A DNA stretch of 64,000 nucleotides from an uncultured Verrucomicrobiota bacterium (GTDB lineage Bacteria > Verrucomicrobiota > Kiritimatiellia > CAIQIC01 > Lenti-01), in NCBI GenBank assembly GCA_937860055.1, contig CALMBO010000027.1:372001-436000 (forward strand), read 5' to 3'. This document shows positions 33,580 to 44,400 of the stretch, one piece after another. The notes under the pieces are model-generated. The model had not been told where the DNA came from and did not search any database. It saw only the letters and a program-made list of their open reading frames with translations. Every line of letters begins with the position of its first letter. The stretch's first letter is position 1. Made by a program: the position numbers and the translations under genes.

Positions 33580-33600
33580 CCCACGGGCTTGTCCCGTGGG
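33580..33600. repeat. Perfect hairpin after thrC
   Basis: CCCACGGG (33580-33587) and CCCGTGGG (33593-33600) form a perfect 8-bp stem with loop CTTGT, about 19 bases after the thrC stop. No T run follows, so it is not a classical terminator by itself. It may belong to a repeat family or protect the 3' end of the messenger. Confidence 0.6.
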
Positions 33601-33642
33601 TGAATCAGGTCCTCCCCCCGCCCCGGCCGCGCCCCGGCACGC

Positions 33643-33672
33643 AAAAAGGCGCGGGATCGCTCCCGCGCCTTT
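33643..33672 (-). terminator. Terminator between the convergent thrC and kinase genes
   Basis: A 12-bp perfect stem AAAGGCGCGGGA/TCCCGCGCCTTT (33645-33656 with 33661-33672) has a TCGC loop. On the minus strand it ends in five T residues, making it a good terminator for the ATP-cone kinase gene, whose stop is 21 bases away. On the plus strand the T run is only three, so thrC may use it weakly. Confidence 0.85.
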
Positions 33673-33693
33673 CGTTCGGCCTCGCGGCCGTTC

Positions 33694-35034
33694 TCAGTAC
33701 TTGTACTGGCTGCCGCCGATGAACTCGCGCAGAAGCGAGGTCTTCGGCACCGGACTGTCGTCCTCGACGGCCGTCAGGTCCTTCAGGGTCTCGTAGACGC
33801 GCTTCGCGCGGACATAGGCGTCCTGGCGCTTGGCATCATTCTTGAACTTCTCCATCGCGGGCGGAAAATACTTGAACAGCCGCGCCTTCAGGATCGGCAG
33901 CTCGAACGGCATCGCGCTGTTGACCAGGTAGTCCACCGATCCGATGAACGGGATGATGTTGCGCAACTCGCTGCGGCGCACGTAGTGCCAATGCGTCAGC
34001 GTCTGTTCGGGCTGGAGGTTCCGGTGCCAGCTGTCGCGGATCATGCGGCGCAGCAGGCGGTTGTCCGCCCAGCGCATGAACAACCCTTCGCGATTGCGCA
34101 CCTGGCCGAGGGTCTCGATGTAGAGCTTGAACTTCTTGTCGTTGGGCGTGCTCTGGGTCATCTCGCCATACAGCCCGTGCAGCGAGTCGATCAGCAGGAT
34201 CTGGTTCTTCGCCAGCTTCATGTCGTAGACGTCCAGCTTGCGCTTGCCGGTCTTGAAGTCGTAGTGCGGCGTCTTGATGCTCTTGCCTGCCAGCAGGTCG
34301 GCGATGTGCTGGTCGATCAGCTTCAGGTCGAGGGCATGCGGCGTCTCGTAGTCGTAGTCGCCGAATTCGTCCCTGGGATGCTGCTCCAGATTGAAGAAAT
34401 AGTGGTCGATGTTCAGCGCCAGGAATTCCATCCCCGCCTCGGCCAGCTTTTCGCTGACCTTGATCGTGGTGGTCGTCTTGCTCGACGAACTGGGACCGGC
34501 AATGAAGAAGACCCGCACGTCCGGCAGCCGTTCGATGAATTTCTGCGCGCCGGCCTTGACCTCCAGGTCGTAGCGTTCCTCGCAGTCGGCGATCAGCTTC
34601 GGGAACTTGCCGCTGGCGATGATCTCGTTGAGCCCGTCCACGGTTTCGCAGCCGTGGTCCATGTTCCAGCGGAGGACCTCGTAGATCTTCTTGTACGGGA
34701 TGTTGTCCGTCGCCTCGAACTTGTAGGCCCGCTGGGCGCGCTCCATCTGCCGCTCGTGGCGGTAGAGGATGTAGGCCCGCGCCGTCTTGGCGTGGCCTTC
34801 CTTGATCAAAACCTCCTCGACGATGTCCTGGATCTCCTCCACCGAGGGGATGCCGCCGGAACCATAGGTGCCCTCCACCTTCTTCTCGACCAGCTGGGCC
34901 AGGCGCTCCGCCTCCGCCCGGTCGCTGCCGCCCAGCGCCGCCGCGGCCTTGAAAATGGCCGTGGTGATCCGGTCCCGGTCATAGGCGACGGTGGTGCCGT
35001 CCCGCTTCACGATCTGCTTGATTGAACTGCTCAT
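33694..35034 (-). CDS. ATP-cone domain fused to a uridine-kinase-like P-loop domain
   Basis: A 446-residue fusion. Residues 5-95 are an ATP-cone domain ('QIVKRDGTTVAYDRDRITTAIFKA', 'EEIQDIVEEVLIKEGHAKTARAYILYR' in parts), the dATP/ATP-sensing module known from ribonucleotide reductase and NrdR. From about 170 a phosphoribulokinase/uridine-kinase fold begins with the P-loop 'AGPSSSSKTT' (180-188). The usual last glycine of the loop is Ser185. 'LNIDHYF' and 'ILLIDSLHGL' match the Walker B and substrate regions. Uridine kinase phosphorylates uridine/cytidine; the fusion suggests allosteric control by purine nucleotides. It is encoded 54 bases downstream of rpoD, likely in one transcript. Confidence 0.82.
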   Translation of the reverse strand: MSSSIKQIVKRDGTTVAYDRDRITTAIFKAAAALGGSDRAEAERLAQLVEKKVEGTYGSGGIPSVEEIQDIVEEVLIKEGHAKTARAYILYRHERQMERAQRAYKFEATDNIPYKKIYEVLRWNMDHGCETVDGLNEIIASGKFPKLIADCEERYDLEVKAGAQKFIERLPDVRVFFIAGPSSSSKTTTTIKVSEKLAEAGMEFLALNIDHYFFNLEQHPRDEFGDYDYETPHALDLKLIDQHIADLLAGKSIKTPHYDFKTGKRKLDVYDMKLAKNQILLIDSLHGLYGEMTQSTPNDKKFKLYIETLGQVRNREGLFMRWADNRLLRRMIRDSWHRNLQPEQTLTHWHYVRRSELRNIIPFIGSVDYLVNSAMPFELPILKARLFKYFPPAMEKFKNDAKRQDAYVRAKRVYETLKDLTAVEDDSPVPKTSLLREFIGGSQYKY

Positions 35035-35088
35035 GCTTTCTCCTCTGCGGGCCCGGAGCCCGGGGTTGGTGGTTCGTCCGGTCTTTCC

Positions 35089-36936
35089 TCAATCGTTTTC
35101 CAGGAAGCCTTCCAGCTTCCGGATGCGCGTGGGATGGCGCATCTTCCGGAGCGCCTTGGCTTCGATCTGGCGGATGCGTTCGCGCGTCACCTTGAACTTC
35201 TTGCCGACCTCTTCCAGCGTCCGGGAATAGCCGTCCGCCAGCCCAAAGCGGAGGGTCAGCACCTCCTGCTCGCGCTCGGTCAGCGTGCCCAGCACGTCCT
35301 GCAGGCGCTCCTTGAGCAGGCTGTAGGCCGTCATCTCGCTGGGATTCTCCGCCGTCTTGTCCTCGATGAAGTCCCCGAAATGCGTATCCTCGCTGTCGCC
35401 CACGGGGCTCTGGAGGGAAATCGGCTGCTGCGCCATCTTCAGCACCGCGCGCACCCGCTCCACCGGCAGGTTCATGTCCTCGGCGATCTCCTCGGGCGTC
35501 GGTTCGCGCCCGAACGTCTGGACCAGCTGCTTCTGGATGCGCATCAGCTTGTTGATGGTCTCGATCATGTGGACCGGGATGCGGATGGTCCTCGCCTGGT
35601 CGGCGATGGACCGCGTGATGGCCTGGCGGATCCACCACGTCGCGTAGGTGCTGAACTTGTATCCGCGGCGGTATTCGAACTTTTCGACCGCCTTCATCAG
35701 GCCCATGTTGCCCTCCTGGATCAGGTCCAGGAAGGAAAGCCCCCGGTTCGTGTACTTCTTGGCGATGGAAATGACAAGGCGCAGGTTGGCCTCGACCATC
35801 TCGGTCTTGGCCTTGAGCCCCTTGCGCAGCCACTCGCGCAATTCCTGGTGCTGGGCGCAGAAATGCTCCGCGCAGATGCACTGGACCTCTTCCAGCCGCT
35901 GGCGGGCCTGCTGCTGCGCCTTGAGCTCCGCCTGCTTGGCCGCCGCCTTGGACTGCCCCCGAACACGCGCGGGCTGGCCGTCCTTCTCGTACTTCTCCCA
36001 GATCGCATTCGCCAGCTGGGCGAAATCCTCGATGGCCTTCTGCTTGAAGAGGAATCCGTCGAGCAGCGCCGCCAGCTTCTCGCGGGCCTGCTCGGACGCC
36101 TTCTGCCGCTTCGCCTGCTCGGCCTTGGACAGGCGGGAGGCCTGCGCCGTGCGGAAACGCTCGCGGACCAGGTCGAGGGCTCTCGGCACGCTCTTCTTCA
36201 GCTTGGGGATGATCTCGCCGAAATACTTGTCCCGGCTTACCTCGTGCTTGTCGCTGATCACGCGGTCGAAGCGCTCCCGCGAGGTCTCCAGGCGCCCGAC
36301 CATGTCGAAATAGGCCTGCGGCGCGAATCCAAACCGGTGGATGAGGCGCTTGGTATGGATCTCCGCCTCTTCGATGCGCTTGGAGATCTCGACTTCCTGC
36401 TCGCGGGTCAGCAGGGGAACCTGCCCCATCTGCTTCAGGTACATCCGCACCGGATCATCGATCACGGAACTGTCTGACCGGGACGTCTCCTTGGCCTTCT
36501 CCGGGGCCGCTTGCGCGTCGCCCGAGGGGGGTTCGATCTCGATCGCGTCGCGGACCACTTCGATGTCCAGCTTGCGAAGCGTGTCGTTGACCTTTTCGAT
36601 ATCCTCTTCGCTGACGACGTCGGCGGGCAGATAGTCGTTCAGCTCGTCGCGGGAGATCTTCCGCCCGTGTTCGCGGGCGTGGTTGATGATCTGCTGCAGA
36701 TACTCGGGCAGTTTCTTGCCCCCTAAATCCTTGGCCGCCGGAACCGGCGCGGGCGCAGACGGCCCCTTCCCTTTCGCTTCCTTCTTGGTGGCTTTCGCCG
36801 GAGGGATCGGCACCTTCTTGGATGCCGGAATGGGCTTCTTGACCGGGGCCTTGGGCGCGGCCTTGGGCGCCGGCTTAGGCGATTTCTTTGCAACAGACTT
36901 GGTTGCGACGTTTTTTTTCTTCGATTTGCTTGCCAT
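35089..36936 (-). CDS. rpoD: Primary RNA polymerase sigma factor
   Basis: A 615-residue sigma-70 factor that directs RNA polymerase to housekeeping promoters. Residues 1-75 are a Lys/Ala/Pro-rich basic extension. Region 1.1 follows, then region 1.2 ('[27 protein letters not shown]' in parts), a non-conserved spacer of about 200 charged residues, region 2 with '[19 protein letters not shown]' and the -10-binding '[15 protein letters not shown]', region 3, and region 4 with '[18 protein letters not shown]' and the DNA-reading helix '[24 protein letters not shown]'. The start ATG at 36936 precedes the basic stretch; the frame runs on into malE. Its promoter carries a perfect TTGACA. Confidence 0.96.
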   Translation of the reverse strand: MASKSKKKNVATKSVAKKSPKPAPKAAPKAPVKKPIPASKKVPIPPAKATKKEAKGKGPSAPAPVPAAKDLGGKKLPEYLQQIINHAREHGRKISRDELNDYLPADVVSEEDIEKVNDTLRKLDIEVVRDAIEIEPPSGDAQAAPEKAKETSRSDSSVIDDPVRMYLKQMGQVPLLTREQEVEISKRIEEAEIHTKRLIHRFGFAPQAYFDMVGRLETSRERFDRVISDKHEVSRDKYFGEIIPKLKKSVPRALDLVRERFRTAQASRLSKAEQAKRQKASEQAREKLAALLDGFLFKQKAIEDFAQLANAIWEKYEKDGQPARVRGQSKAAAKQAELKAQQQARQRLEEVQCICAEHFCAQHQELREWLRKGLKAKTEMVEANLRLVISIAKKYTNRGLSFLDLIQEGNMGLMKAVEKFEYRRGYKFSTYATWWIRQAITRSIADQARTIRIPVHMIETINKLMRIQKQLVQTFGREPTPEEIAEDMNLPVERVRAVLKMAQQPISLQSPVGDSEDTHFGDFIEDKTAENPSEMTAYSLLKERLQDVLGTLTEREQEVLTLRFGLADGYSRTLEEVGKKFKVTRERIRQIEAKALRKMRHPTRIRKLEGFLEND

Positions 36937-36979
36937 AAGGATTGGTGGGAACCGATACCTTTCTTTGGTGCACAATTTT

Positions 36980-37010
36980 ACAATATGCAGGAAATCTTCA
37001 AAGCTGTCAA
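36980..37010 (-). promoter_or_regulatory. Predicted promoter of rpoD
   Basis: On the minus strand TTGACA (37005-37010) is followed after 17 bases by CATATT (36982-36987), or after 19 by TATTGT (36980-36985). The local DNA is distinctly AT-rich. The rpoD start is about 45 bases downstream. Confidence 0.5.
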
Positions 37011-37055
37011 GCAGGGAAACCCCTTTTTTAAGCCCTCCCCAACCGGTTTTTCCCG

Positions 37056-37084
37056 TTGCCCCGCACGGTATTCCCCCGTATTCT
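37056..37084 (+). promoter_or_regulatory. Predicted promoter of malE, leaderless
   Basis: TTGCCC (37056-37061) and TATTCT (37079-37084) are 17 bases apart. The GTG start codon at 37091 is six bases after the -10 box and would coincide with the transcription start. Confidence 0.4.
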
Positions 37085-37090
37085 GCCGCC

Positions 37091-38281
37091 GTGACAAGTC
37101 TTCGGCATTGGCTGGCCTGCGTCTTTTTGTGCGCGGTTCCCCTTCCGGCTCCGGCCTGGGAGCCGGGCCATATCCTCATCTGGATCAATGGGGACAAGGG
37201 ATACGAGGGCATCGCCGAAATCGGCCATTTCTTCGAGGAGAACACCGGCATCCCCGTCGTGGTGGAGCATCCCGAAGGCGCCACGGACAAGTTCTTCCAT
37301 GCCGCCAAGAGCGGCAAGGGGCCGGATCTCATGATCTGGGCCCACGACCGCCTGGGGGAATGGGCCGATACCGGCCTGCTCCTGCCCATCGACCCCGATC
37401 CCGCCTTCATCCCCCGCATCTTCCCGAAGGCCTGGGAGGCCTTCACCCATCGCGGACGCCTCTGGGGCTATCCCATCGCCATGGAGTCTACGGGCCTCAT
37501 CTACAACAAGGCCCTGATCGCCGAGGAAGAAATCCCCGCCAGCCTCCCGGATTGCGCCGCCCTCTCCCCGCGCTTCGAAGCCCAGGGCGCCTCGGCGATC
37601 ATGTGGGACTACAACAACGCCTATTTCACCTTCGGCCTGCTGGCCTCCGATGGCGGCTACATCTTCGGCAAGCGCCCCGACGGTTCCTACGACACTGCCG
37701 ACATCGGCGTGAACCATCCCGCGGCCGTGGCCGCCATGGAAGCCGTGGCCGGCCTCATCCGGGCCAAGGTCATGCCATCCAGCCTCTCCTACTCCATCGC
37801 CGAGGCCCGGATGAACCAGGGCAAACTGGCCATGTTCATCTCCGGCCCCTTCGCCTGGGAGAACCTCAAGAAGAGCGGCATCGATTTCGGCGTCACGACG
37901 ATTCCCGGCGTGAACGGCCATCCCGGCCGCCCTTTTGTCGGAGTGGTGGGCGCTGTCTTCAACCGCTCCAGCCCCAACCTCGACCTGGCGCAGGAATTCC
38001 TTGAGCATTACCTCATCACCTCCCGGGGCCTCGATGCCATGGACCGGCATGTCCCGCTCGGCGTCCCCGCGCTCATCGATTCCTACCATGCCAAGGCTTC
38101 CGATCCCCACATCGCCGGCTCGATGAAGAACATCGAGGCCGGCCTCCTCATGCCGAACATCCCCCAGATGGGCGTCTTCTGGAGCGCCATGGAATCCGCC
38201 CTTTCCACCATCACCTCCGGCCGTTCCACGCCGCAGGAAGCCCTCGACAACGCCTACCGGCGCATGGCCCGGAAACCGTGA
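37091..38281 (+). CDS. malE: Maltose/maltodextrin-binding protein
   Basis: A 396-residue periplasmic sugar-binding protein (SBP family 1). The N-terminal signal '[16 protein letters not shown]' lacks a lipobox, so the protein is soluble. Mature sequence opens '[18 protein letters not shown]' and has '[21 protein letters not shown]', '[17 protein letters not shown]', '[21 protein letters not shown]' and the C-terminal '[21 protein letters not shown]', closely following E. coli MalE order. GTG at 37091 is the start because it immediately precedes the signal peptide. malF begins one base after the stop. The product should bind maltose or longer maltodextrins released by the GH57 enzyme encoded downstream. 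Confidence 0.9.
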   Translation: MTSLRHWLACVFLCAVPLPAPAWEPGHILIWINGDKGYEGIAEIGHFFEENTGIPVVVEHPEGATDKFFHAAKSGKGPDLMIWAHDRLGEWADTGLLLPIDPDPAFIPRIFPKAWEAFTHRGRLWGYPIAMESTGLIYNKALIAEEEIPASLPDCAALSPRFEAQGASAIMWDYNNAYFTFGLLASDGGYIFGKRPDGSYDTADIGVNHPAAVAAMEAVAGLIRAKVMPSSLSYSIAEARMNQGKLAMFISGPFAWENLKKSGIDFGVTTIPGVNGHPGRPFVGVVGAVFNRSSPNLDLAQEFLEHYLITSRGLDAMDRHVPLGVPALIDSYHAKASDPHIAGSMKNIEAGLLMPNIPQMGVFWSAMESALSTITSGRSTPQEALDNAYRRMARKP

Positions 38282-38282
38282 C

Positions 38283-39830
38283 ATGATCTGCCGCTTGCTC
38301 AATCGGATCCTGTGGATGCTTGTGCTGGGCGGGGCGGCGTTCCTCGCCGCGCGCATGGCCTTGGCGGGCGCGCCCGTTCTTGGCGCGGCCCTGTTGCTGG
38401 GAGCCCTCTTCGCGGCATGGGTCTACACTTCCGCGCGAGCCCACGCCCCGCGCTACCTCCTGCCCGGCCTCGCCACCTTCCTGGTCTTCGTGCTGCTTCC
38501 CTTGGTCTACACGGTCTACATCGCCTTCACCAATTTCAGCGGCGAGCATCTGCTTTCGCAGGAACGCGTCCGCGACTGGTTCGCGCAGGACTGTTATTCG
38601 CCCGACCCCGAACGCCTGCCCTTCCGCCTCCATCCCGCCGCCGAGCCCGGCCAGTACCAGGTGGTCGTTCCCCTCGAGCAAGGTGAAATCGGCAGGAACC
38701 TCCTGATCTCGCGCCCGTTCACGACCAACGAAGCCGCGGCAGGAAAGCCCGTCACGCTGGCGCTCAACATCGTCGCCCCCAAGGCCAGGCCCCTCGGCAT
38801 CCGCGAAATCATCGGAGCCCGCCCCTGGCTGAACAAGGCCCGTTTCGCGACGCCCGGTTCGGCCGTTCCCCTGCGCCTCGTCAGCCTGCGCACGCTGGGT
38901 TACCGCCTGCCGCTTTGGAACGAGGATGGTGACCGGCTCGTCAATGCCGTCACGGGCCAGGCGCTCGTGCCAGATCCCCGCCTCGGGAATTATGTCGACG
39001 AAAAGACGCGCGAACCGGTCGGTCCCGGCTGGCGAGTCTGGATCGGCACGGAAAACTTCCGACTGATCTTCCGCGACCCCGCCATCCGCGCACCGTTCCT
39101 GAAGATTTTCGGCTGGAACATCGGCTTCGCCCTCCTTTCCGTCGCCCTCACCTTCGCCCTCGGCACGGTGCTGGCGTGCCTTTTGCAATGGAAGGCCCTG
39201 CGCGGACGGGCGATCTACCGGACCCTGCTCATCCTCCCCTACGCCATCCCCGCCTTCATCCCGATCCTCGTGTTCCGGGGCCTCTTCAACGAAGGCTACG
39301 GCGAGATCAACCATGTCCTCGCCGCGCTGTTCGGCATCGCGCCCAAGTGGTTCACCGATCCGGCGCTCGCGCGGACGATGATCCTGGTCGTCAACACCTG
39401 GCTCGGCTATCCCTACATGATGATCATCGCCTCCGGCATGCTGCAGGCCGTGCCCGACGAGCTCTACGAGGCCACCGCCATCGACGGCGCCGGGCCGTGG
39501 ATCAATTTTGCCAAGATCACCCTTCCCCAGATCTTCCCGCCGCTCTTCCCGCTGCTGATCGCGAGCTTTGCATTCAACTTCAACAATTTTTCGCTCATCT
39601 ACCTGCTGACCGGCGGCAAGCCGGACATTGTTGGTTCCGCCACCGTCGCGGGCACCACCGACCTGCTGGTGTCCTACACCTTCCGCATGGCCTTCAAGGA
39701 TTCCACGGCGCGCTTCGGGTTCGCCTCCGCCGTGGCCACGCTGCTGTTCATCGTGGTGGCCATCCTCGCGTGGCAGCAGCTCCGCTTCAGCAGGCCCGCC
39801 CCCGCCGCGAAGGGAGGGACCCGTGGTTGA
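38283..39830 (+). CDS. malF: Maltose transporter permease MalF
   Basis: A 515-residue inner-membrane subunit. It has the long MalF form: two N-terminal membrane segments, a third containing '[29 protein letters not shown]', then a large periplasmic P2 domain (about 95-265) with '[18 protein letters not shown]', and five more segments. The EAA loop that docks the ATPase is '[20 protein letters not shown]'. P2 domains are typical of enteric-type MalF rather than shorter sugar permeases. It is translated directly after malE and overlaps malG by eight bases. No ATP-binding subunit gene is nearby. Confidence 0.92.
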   Translation: MICRLLNRILWMLVLGGAAFLAARMALAGAPVLGAALLLGALFAAWVYTSARAHAPRYLLPGLATFLVFVLLPLVYTVYIAFTNFSGEHLLSQERVRDWFAQDCYSPDPERLPFRLHPAAEPGQYQVVVPLEQGEIGRNLLISRPFTTNEAAAGKPVTLALNIVAPKARPLGIREIIGARPWLNKARFATPGSAVPLRLVSLRTLGYRLPLWNEDGDRLVNAVTGQALVPDPRLGNYVDEKTREPVGPGWRVWIGTENFRLIFRDPAIRAPFLKIFGWNIGFALLSVALTFALGTVLACLLQWKALRGRAIYRTLLILPYAIPAFIPILVFRGLFNEGYGEINHVLAALFGIAPKWFTDPALARTMILVVNTWLGYPYMMIIASGMLQAVPDELYEATAIDGAGPWINFAKITLPQIFPPLFPLLIASFAFNFNNFSLIYLLTGGKPDIVGSATVAGTTDLLVSYTFRMAFKDSTARFGFASAVATLLFIVVAILAWQQLRFSRPAPAAKGGTRG

Positions 39831-40713
39831 AGGCAAGGCCTATCGCGGGCGGCTCCTGCTCGCCCACGCCGCGCTGGCCGGCTTCATCGCGCTCGTGATG
39901 GTGCCGCTGTTCATGGTCGTCTCGATCTCCTTCCGCAAGGGCAACTTCGCCACCGGCGGCATCCTGCCCACGCCCGAAACCTTCAGCCTCGAACACTGGC
40001 GCATGGTCCTCGGCCTGCCGGTCCTGCAGGCGGACGGCACCTGGGAGGCGCCTTCCGTCTCCGTCCTGCGCTGGTTCTGGAACTCGGTCAAGATCTCCGC
40101 CGCCAGCGCCTTCCTGATCCTGGCCCTCTCCTCCACGTGCGCCTACGCCTTTGCCCGCATGCGCTTCCGGGGCCGCGAAAAGATCCTGGGCGGCCTTCTC
40201 ATCCTCCAGATGTTCCCGATGGTCCTCGCCCTCATCGCCCTCTACTCCATCCTCGAGGCCGTCGGCCGCTGGATTCCCGCCCTCGGGCTCGACACGCATC
40301 CCGGCCTCATCCTCGCCTATCTCGGCGGCATCGCCACCCACATCTGGATGATCAAGGGCTACTTCGATTCCCTGCCCGTCTCGCTCGAGGAATCCGCATC
40401 CATCGACGGCGCGACCCCCTGGCAGACCTTCTGGCTCATCATGCTGCCCACCTCGCTGCCCATCTTCGCGATCGTCTTCATCCTCGCCTTCATCGGCCTC
40501 ATCGGCGAATACCCGCTCGCCAGCGTCGTGCTGCAACGGACCGATCAGTGGACGCTCGCCGTCGGCGCCAACAGTTTCCTCTATGAGCAGAACTACCTCT
40601 GGGGCGACTTCGCCGCCACCGCCGTCCTTTCCGGCGTGCCTATCACGATTCTCTTCCTCGCCTGCCAGCGCCTCCTGATCTCGGGCCTCACCTCCGGCGG
40701 AGTCAAGGAATGA
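39823..40713 (+). CDS. malG: Maltose transporter permease MalG
   Basis: A 296-residue permease with six hydrophobic segments. The EAA motif is '[25 protein letters not shown]' in parts, and the C-terminal '[12 protein letters not shown]' matches the end of enteric MalG, which reaches into the transporter's substrate path. Other MalG-like stretches are '[16 protein letters not shown]' and 'LTGGK'-independent '[34 protein letters not shown]' in parts. GTG at 39823 is preceded by AGGGAGGG and overlaps the malF stop. The next gene overlaps its stop as ATGA. Confidence 0.92.
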   Translation: MVEGKAYRGRLLLAHAALAGFIALVMVPLFMVVSISFRKGNFATGGILPTPETFSLEHWRMVLGLPVLQADGTWEAPSVSVLRWFWNSVKISAASAFLILALSSTCAYAFARMRFRGREKILGGLLILQMFPMVLALIALYSILEAVGRWIPALGLDTHPGLILAYLGGIATHIWMIKGYFDSLPVSLEESASIDGATPWQTFWLIMLPTSLPIFAIVFILAFIGLIGEYPLASVVLQRTDQWTLAVGANSFLYEQNYLWGDFAATAVLSGVPITILFLACQRLLISGLTSGGVKE

Positions 40714-41261
40714 GCGAAGCCGGCAGCGTGCTGCTGAACGGGCTCGCCGTCTCGGGAATTTTCCTGGCGTGGGCTGCGTGCATCCTCCTCTGCCTCGGCG
40801 GGCTGGCCCTTTCCGCGTTCTCGATCTCCGGAACCTGGCTGGTGGGAATCGCGGCGCTCGGCGCCGGCTTTCTCACCGGACCGGATCGATTCCCCGGATG
40901 GGGCGCCTTGGCCGGCATGTTCGCCGTCTGCGCCGCTGTGGACATCGTCGAATGGTGCGCCGCCAGCTGGGGCGTGCGCCGCCGGGGCGGTTCCGCCGCC
41001 GCAGGATGGCTGGCGCTCCTCGGCAGCCTCGGCGGCGCAATCCTCGGAGGCATGGTCATTCCCCTCCTCGGCAGCCTCGCGGGCATGATGGCCGGCAGTT
41101 TCGCGCTGGTCTATTGGACGGAAAGGCGCCGCCTGCGGAAGGCCGGCCAGGCCGCCCACATCGCGACTGGCGCGGTTCTCGCCGGCATTTCGATGCTGCT
41201 GCTCAAGGTTGTCGCCACCGCCGGGCTCGTCCTTTGGCTCGCCGCCGGCCTTCTGTCCTGA
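40710..41261 (+). CDS. DUF456 membrane protein
   Basis: A 183-residue integral membrane protein with about five hydrophobic segments and a Gly-rich core ('[34 protein letters not shown]' in parts), the pattern of the DUF456 family. Family function is unknown; the glycine-zipper repeats suggest tightly packed helices. A central loop '[18 protein letters not shown]' and a basic loop '[12 protein letters not shown]' are the only clearly polar parts. It overlaps malG by four bases, so it is co-translated with the maltose permeases, though a link to sugar uptake is not established. Confidence 0.78.
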   Translation: MSEAGSVLLNGLAVSGIFLAWAACILLCLGGLALSAFSISGTWLVGIAALGAGFLTGPDRFPGWGALAGMFAVCAAVDIVEWCAASWGVRRRGGSAAAGWLALLGSLGGAILGGMVIPLLGSLAGMMAGSFALVYWTERRRLRKAGQAAHIATGAVLAGISMLLLKVVATAGLVLWLAAGLLS

Positions 41262-41377
41262 TCCGGCCTTCCCGCGGCGCCTCCGCCACCCGCCGCATAT
41301 TTCCGCATGGGCCGCCTCCCGGGTTCCGGGAATCGATGCATGCCCTGCGGAAAAAACGGTTTAATCCGAAATACCTC

Positions 41378-41406
41378 TTGCGGGGTAGAGCGTTTCGGCG
41401 TATCGT
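41378..41406 (+). promoter_or_regulatory. Possible promoter of the GH57 gene
   Basis: TTGCGG (41378-41383) and TATCGT (41401-41406) are 17 bases apart in the 217-base gap before the start at 41479. The remaining gap holds no recognisable element. Boxes match consensus only moderately. Confidence 0.3.
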
Positions 41407-41478
41407 CCTTTCATAGGTTCCCGCAGGCGCGTGTCTCCGGGTGGCATTTCGGGTCCGAGCAAAGTACAGTTGGTGATC

Positions 41479-44400
41479 ATGAACACAGCACGCCGATTCC
41501 TCCTCCGCCCTCTCCGGGGTGCCGCGATCCTCTCCCTGGTCGCCGGTCAGATATTCAACGCGCACGCGGCCAACGTGCGCGTTTCTCGTTTCTGGCACAA
41601 CCACCAGCCGATCTATTGGCCCGAGTGGAACGGCAGCGACTCCGAACTCAACCGCGTGCAGTTCGCGGAGGATTCCATCGATCTCAAGCCGTCGCAGTAC
41701 TACGACACGACCACCCAGCATCCCGACAACAACCTCACCGACATCTTCGGCACCGGCGACCGCGTCACCGCCTACCAAAGCGGCCCCCGGAATTCCCTCG
41801 CCCTCCTTTCCAGCAGCGCCGGCTACGCCATCAGTTATTCCGGTTCCCTCATCGAAAACGTCCGCAGCCTCGGCCGAGCCGGCGAGCTGGGCTACGGCTC
41901 CGGCTGGTACGATGGCTACCGCGAGGCCATGGGTTGGAACACCCCCAGCGGCAGCCGCCGCATGGACATGGTCGGCTTCACCTATCACCACTCCCTCGGC
42001 CCCGTCCTCCCCAAGGCCGTTTTCCGCAAGGAAATCCAGATCTTCAAGCAGGTCTGGTGGAAAGCCTGGAACAAGAACAGCGATCTCTCCGACCACTCCA
42101 AGGGCTTCTTCCCCACGGAAATGGCCTTCACCACCGAAATGATCGATGTCCTCCGCGACGAAGGCTACGAGTGGGTCATCGTGGCCAGCCATCATCTTTC
42201 CCGCACCTGCCCGACCTACTTCAACAACGGAACGGCCGCGGGGAACTACAACATCAATTCCAGCCCCCCCAACAAGGCCGACCTGCTCGGCCCTTCGCCT
42301 TCCACCGGCTGGTGGTACGCCTCCCCCAATCCCGGAAACGCGGCCTGGAACGTCTCTCCCTTCGCCTACCAGCTCCACAAGGTCAAGTATGTCAATCCGT
42401 CCAATGGCACGGAAAAAACCATGATCGCCGTCCCCTCCGACGACGTCCTGAGCTACAAGGCGGGCTATTCCGGCGCCGAAATCGGCATGGTCGATAGCTA
42501 CATCGCCCCCTTCGCCAACGATGCCAACAACCCCGCCATCGTCCTCCCCGCCACCGACGGCGACAATGCCTGGGGCGGCGGCAACAGTTCCTGGATGGAA
42601 TCGACCCCCTCCTTCTTCAGCGCCTGCGACAGCGCCGGTTATGGCCCCACCGCCATCCAGGACTTCGTGAACTCCTACGGCGCCAACGCCACCACCGCCC
42701 ACATCGAGGACGGCGCCTGGATCTTCCCCGAAATGTGCTACGGGTCCCCCTATTTCCTCAAGTGGGTCGATCCGCCATGCAACGCCAACAACCTCGCGTC
42801 CTGTTATCCCGACACCCAGATCGATCTGGAAACCCCCGGCTTCGCCCTCAAGTTCTGGGATTGGGCGCCCGTCATCGCCGGTGCCAACTGGTGCGAAACC
42901 GCCGAACAGATCCTCGAGGATGAGGGCGGCACCGTGGCCGACTGGAAGATCGCCTGCCCCTACGACTGGGACGGCACCTATACCAACCCCAACGAGGTCG
43001 AGCGCGCCTGGCACATCTTCCTCGCCGGCCTCGATTCCGGGTTCAACTACTACGGCGGCCTCGGCAACGACGACGAGGTCAAGCAGTCCCTCGCCAACCG
43101 CCGCGCCCTCGAGATGCTCTCCCCGTGGATGACCTCCCAGCGCCTCGCCAATGACCGCACCCCCCCCTCGATGTTCCGTCCCCAGCGGTTCCCCTACAAC
43201 CCCGGCACCAATACCTTCGGGTGGTTCAACTACAATTCCACCAACCAGACCTACAACAAGAAGATGGGGTCCGATTTCTACGTCTGGACCCATGTCTACG
43301 ACGTGTCCGGCGTCCCCGACGGCGGCGTCGTCCTCAAGGTCCGCCGCGACAAGGACGGCGTGAACTCCATGTCCACCACGCACAACGAAACCTACGCCGG
43401 CGGAGACGACGTCGAAGGCTGGATCTCCATCCCCATGACCAAGCGCGTCCTGCCGAGCACGCGGGAAGCCCTCAATGCCGCCGCCAACAACAGCCAGATC
43501 GACTACTTCATCACCCCCGTCGCGATCGCCGACTACTACTTCGCCAAGGTGACCATGTTCCGGGACGACCTCGTCGACTACTACATCGAGGCCCAGGACA
43601 CAAAAGGCAATTCCTACAAGTCCGACATCCAGCACGTCTATGTCGTGGATGACGGGACCCAGGGGGGCGTCAGTCCGTCGGCCACCTTCTCCCCCTCCTC
43701 CCCCTCGGACTGCGCGCCCATCACGGTCGATTTCAACGCGGCCACTTCCGTCCTGGCCACGGCGACGACGGTGAACGCCGTCTACCATTTCTCCACCAAC
43801 AGCGCGGACTGGACCAACGCGGTGATGACCCGCACCAGCAGCAACACCTTCTCCATCACCTTCTCCACCATCCCCGACAACGCCCCCCAGATCGAAGTCT
43901 GCTTCAACGATGGCGTCAACTGGGAGAGCAACGGCGGCTCCAACTGGAAGGCGACCATCCGGGACTGCGACGCCCCCGAATTCGTCAACGGCGTTTGCAT
44001 CCTTCCCGGAGTGCCCACGGCCGGCACTGCCGTCTCCGTCATCTACGATCCCTCCGGCCGCGCGCTGGCTTCCGCGACCAACGTCAATATCCACCATGGC
44101 TATAACGGCGGCAACTGGACCACGGTGCCCGGAGCGGCCATGACGCAGTCCAACGCCTATTGGACCTATGCCTATACCATCCCCGTGGCCGCCACCAGCA
44201 TCGTGATGTGCTTCAACAACGGGACGACGTGGGACAACAACAGCAGCGCCAACTGGGTCTTTGCGGTCAATCCCACCAGCATACCCCCCGTGCCGGATGG
44301 CGTAATCATCACCAACCCCGCCGTCGCCACCGCCACGGTGGCCAATGCCGTCGCCAGTTATGCCCTCCAGGGCACCGCCGGAACGAACCTGACCGGCAAC

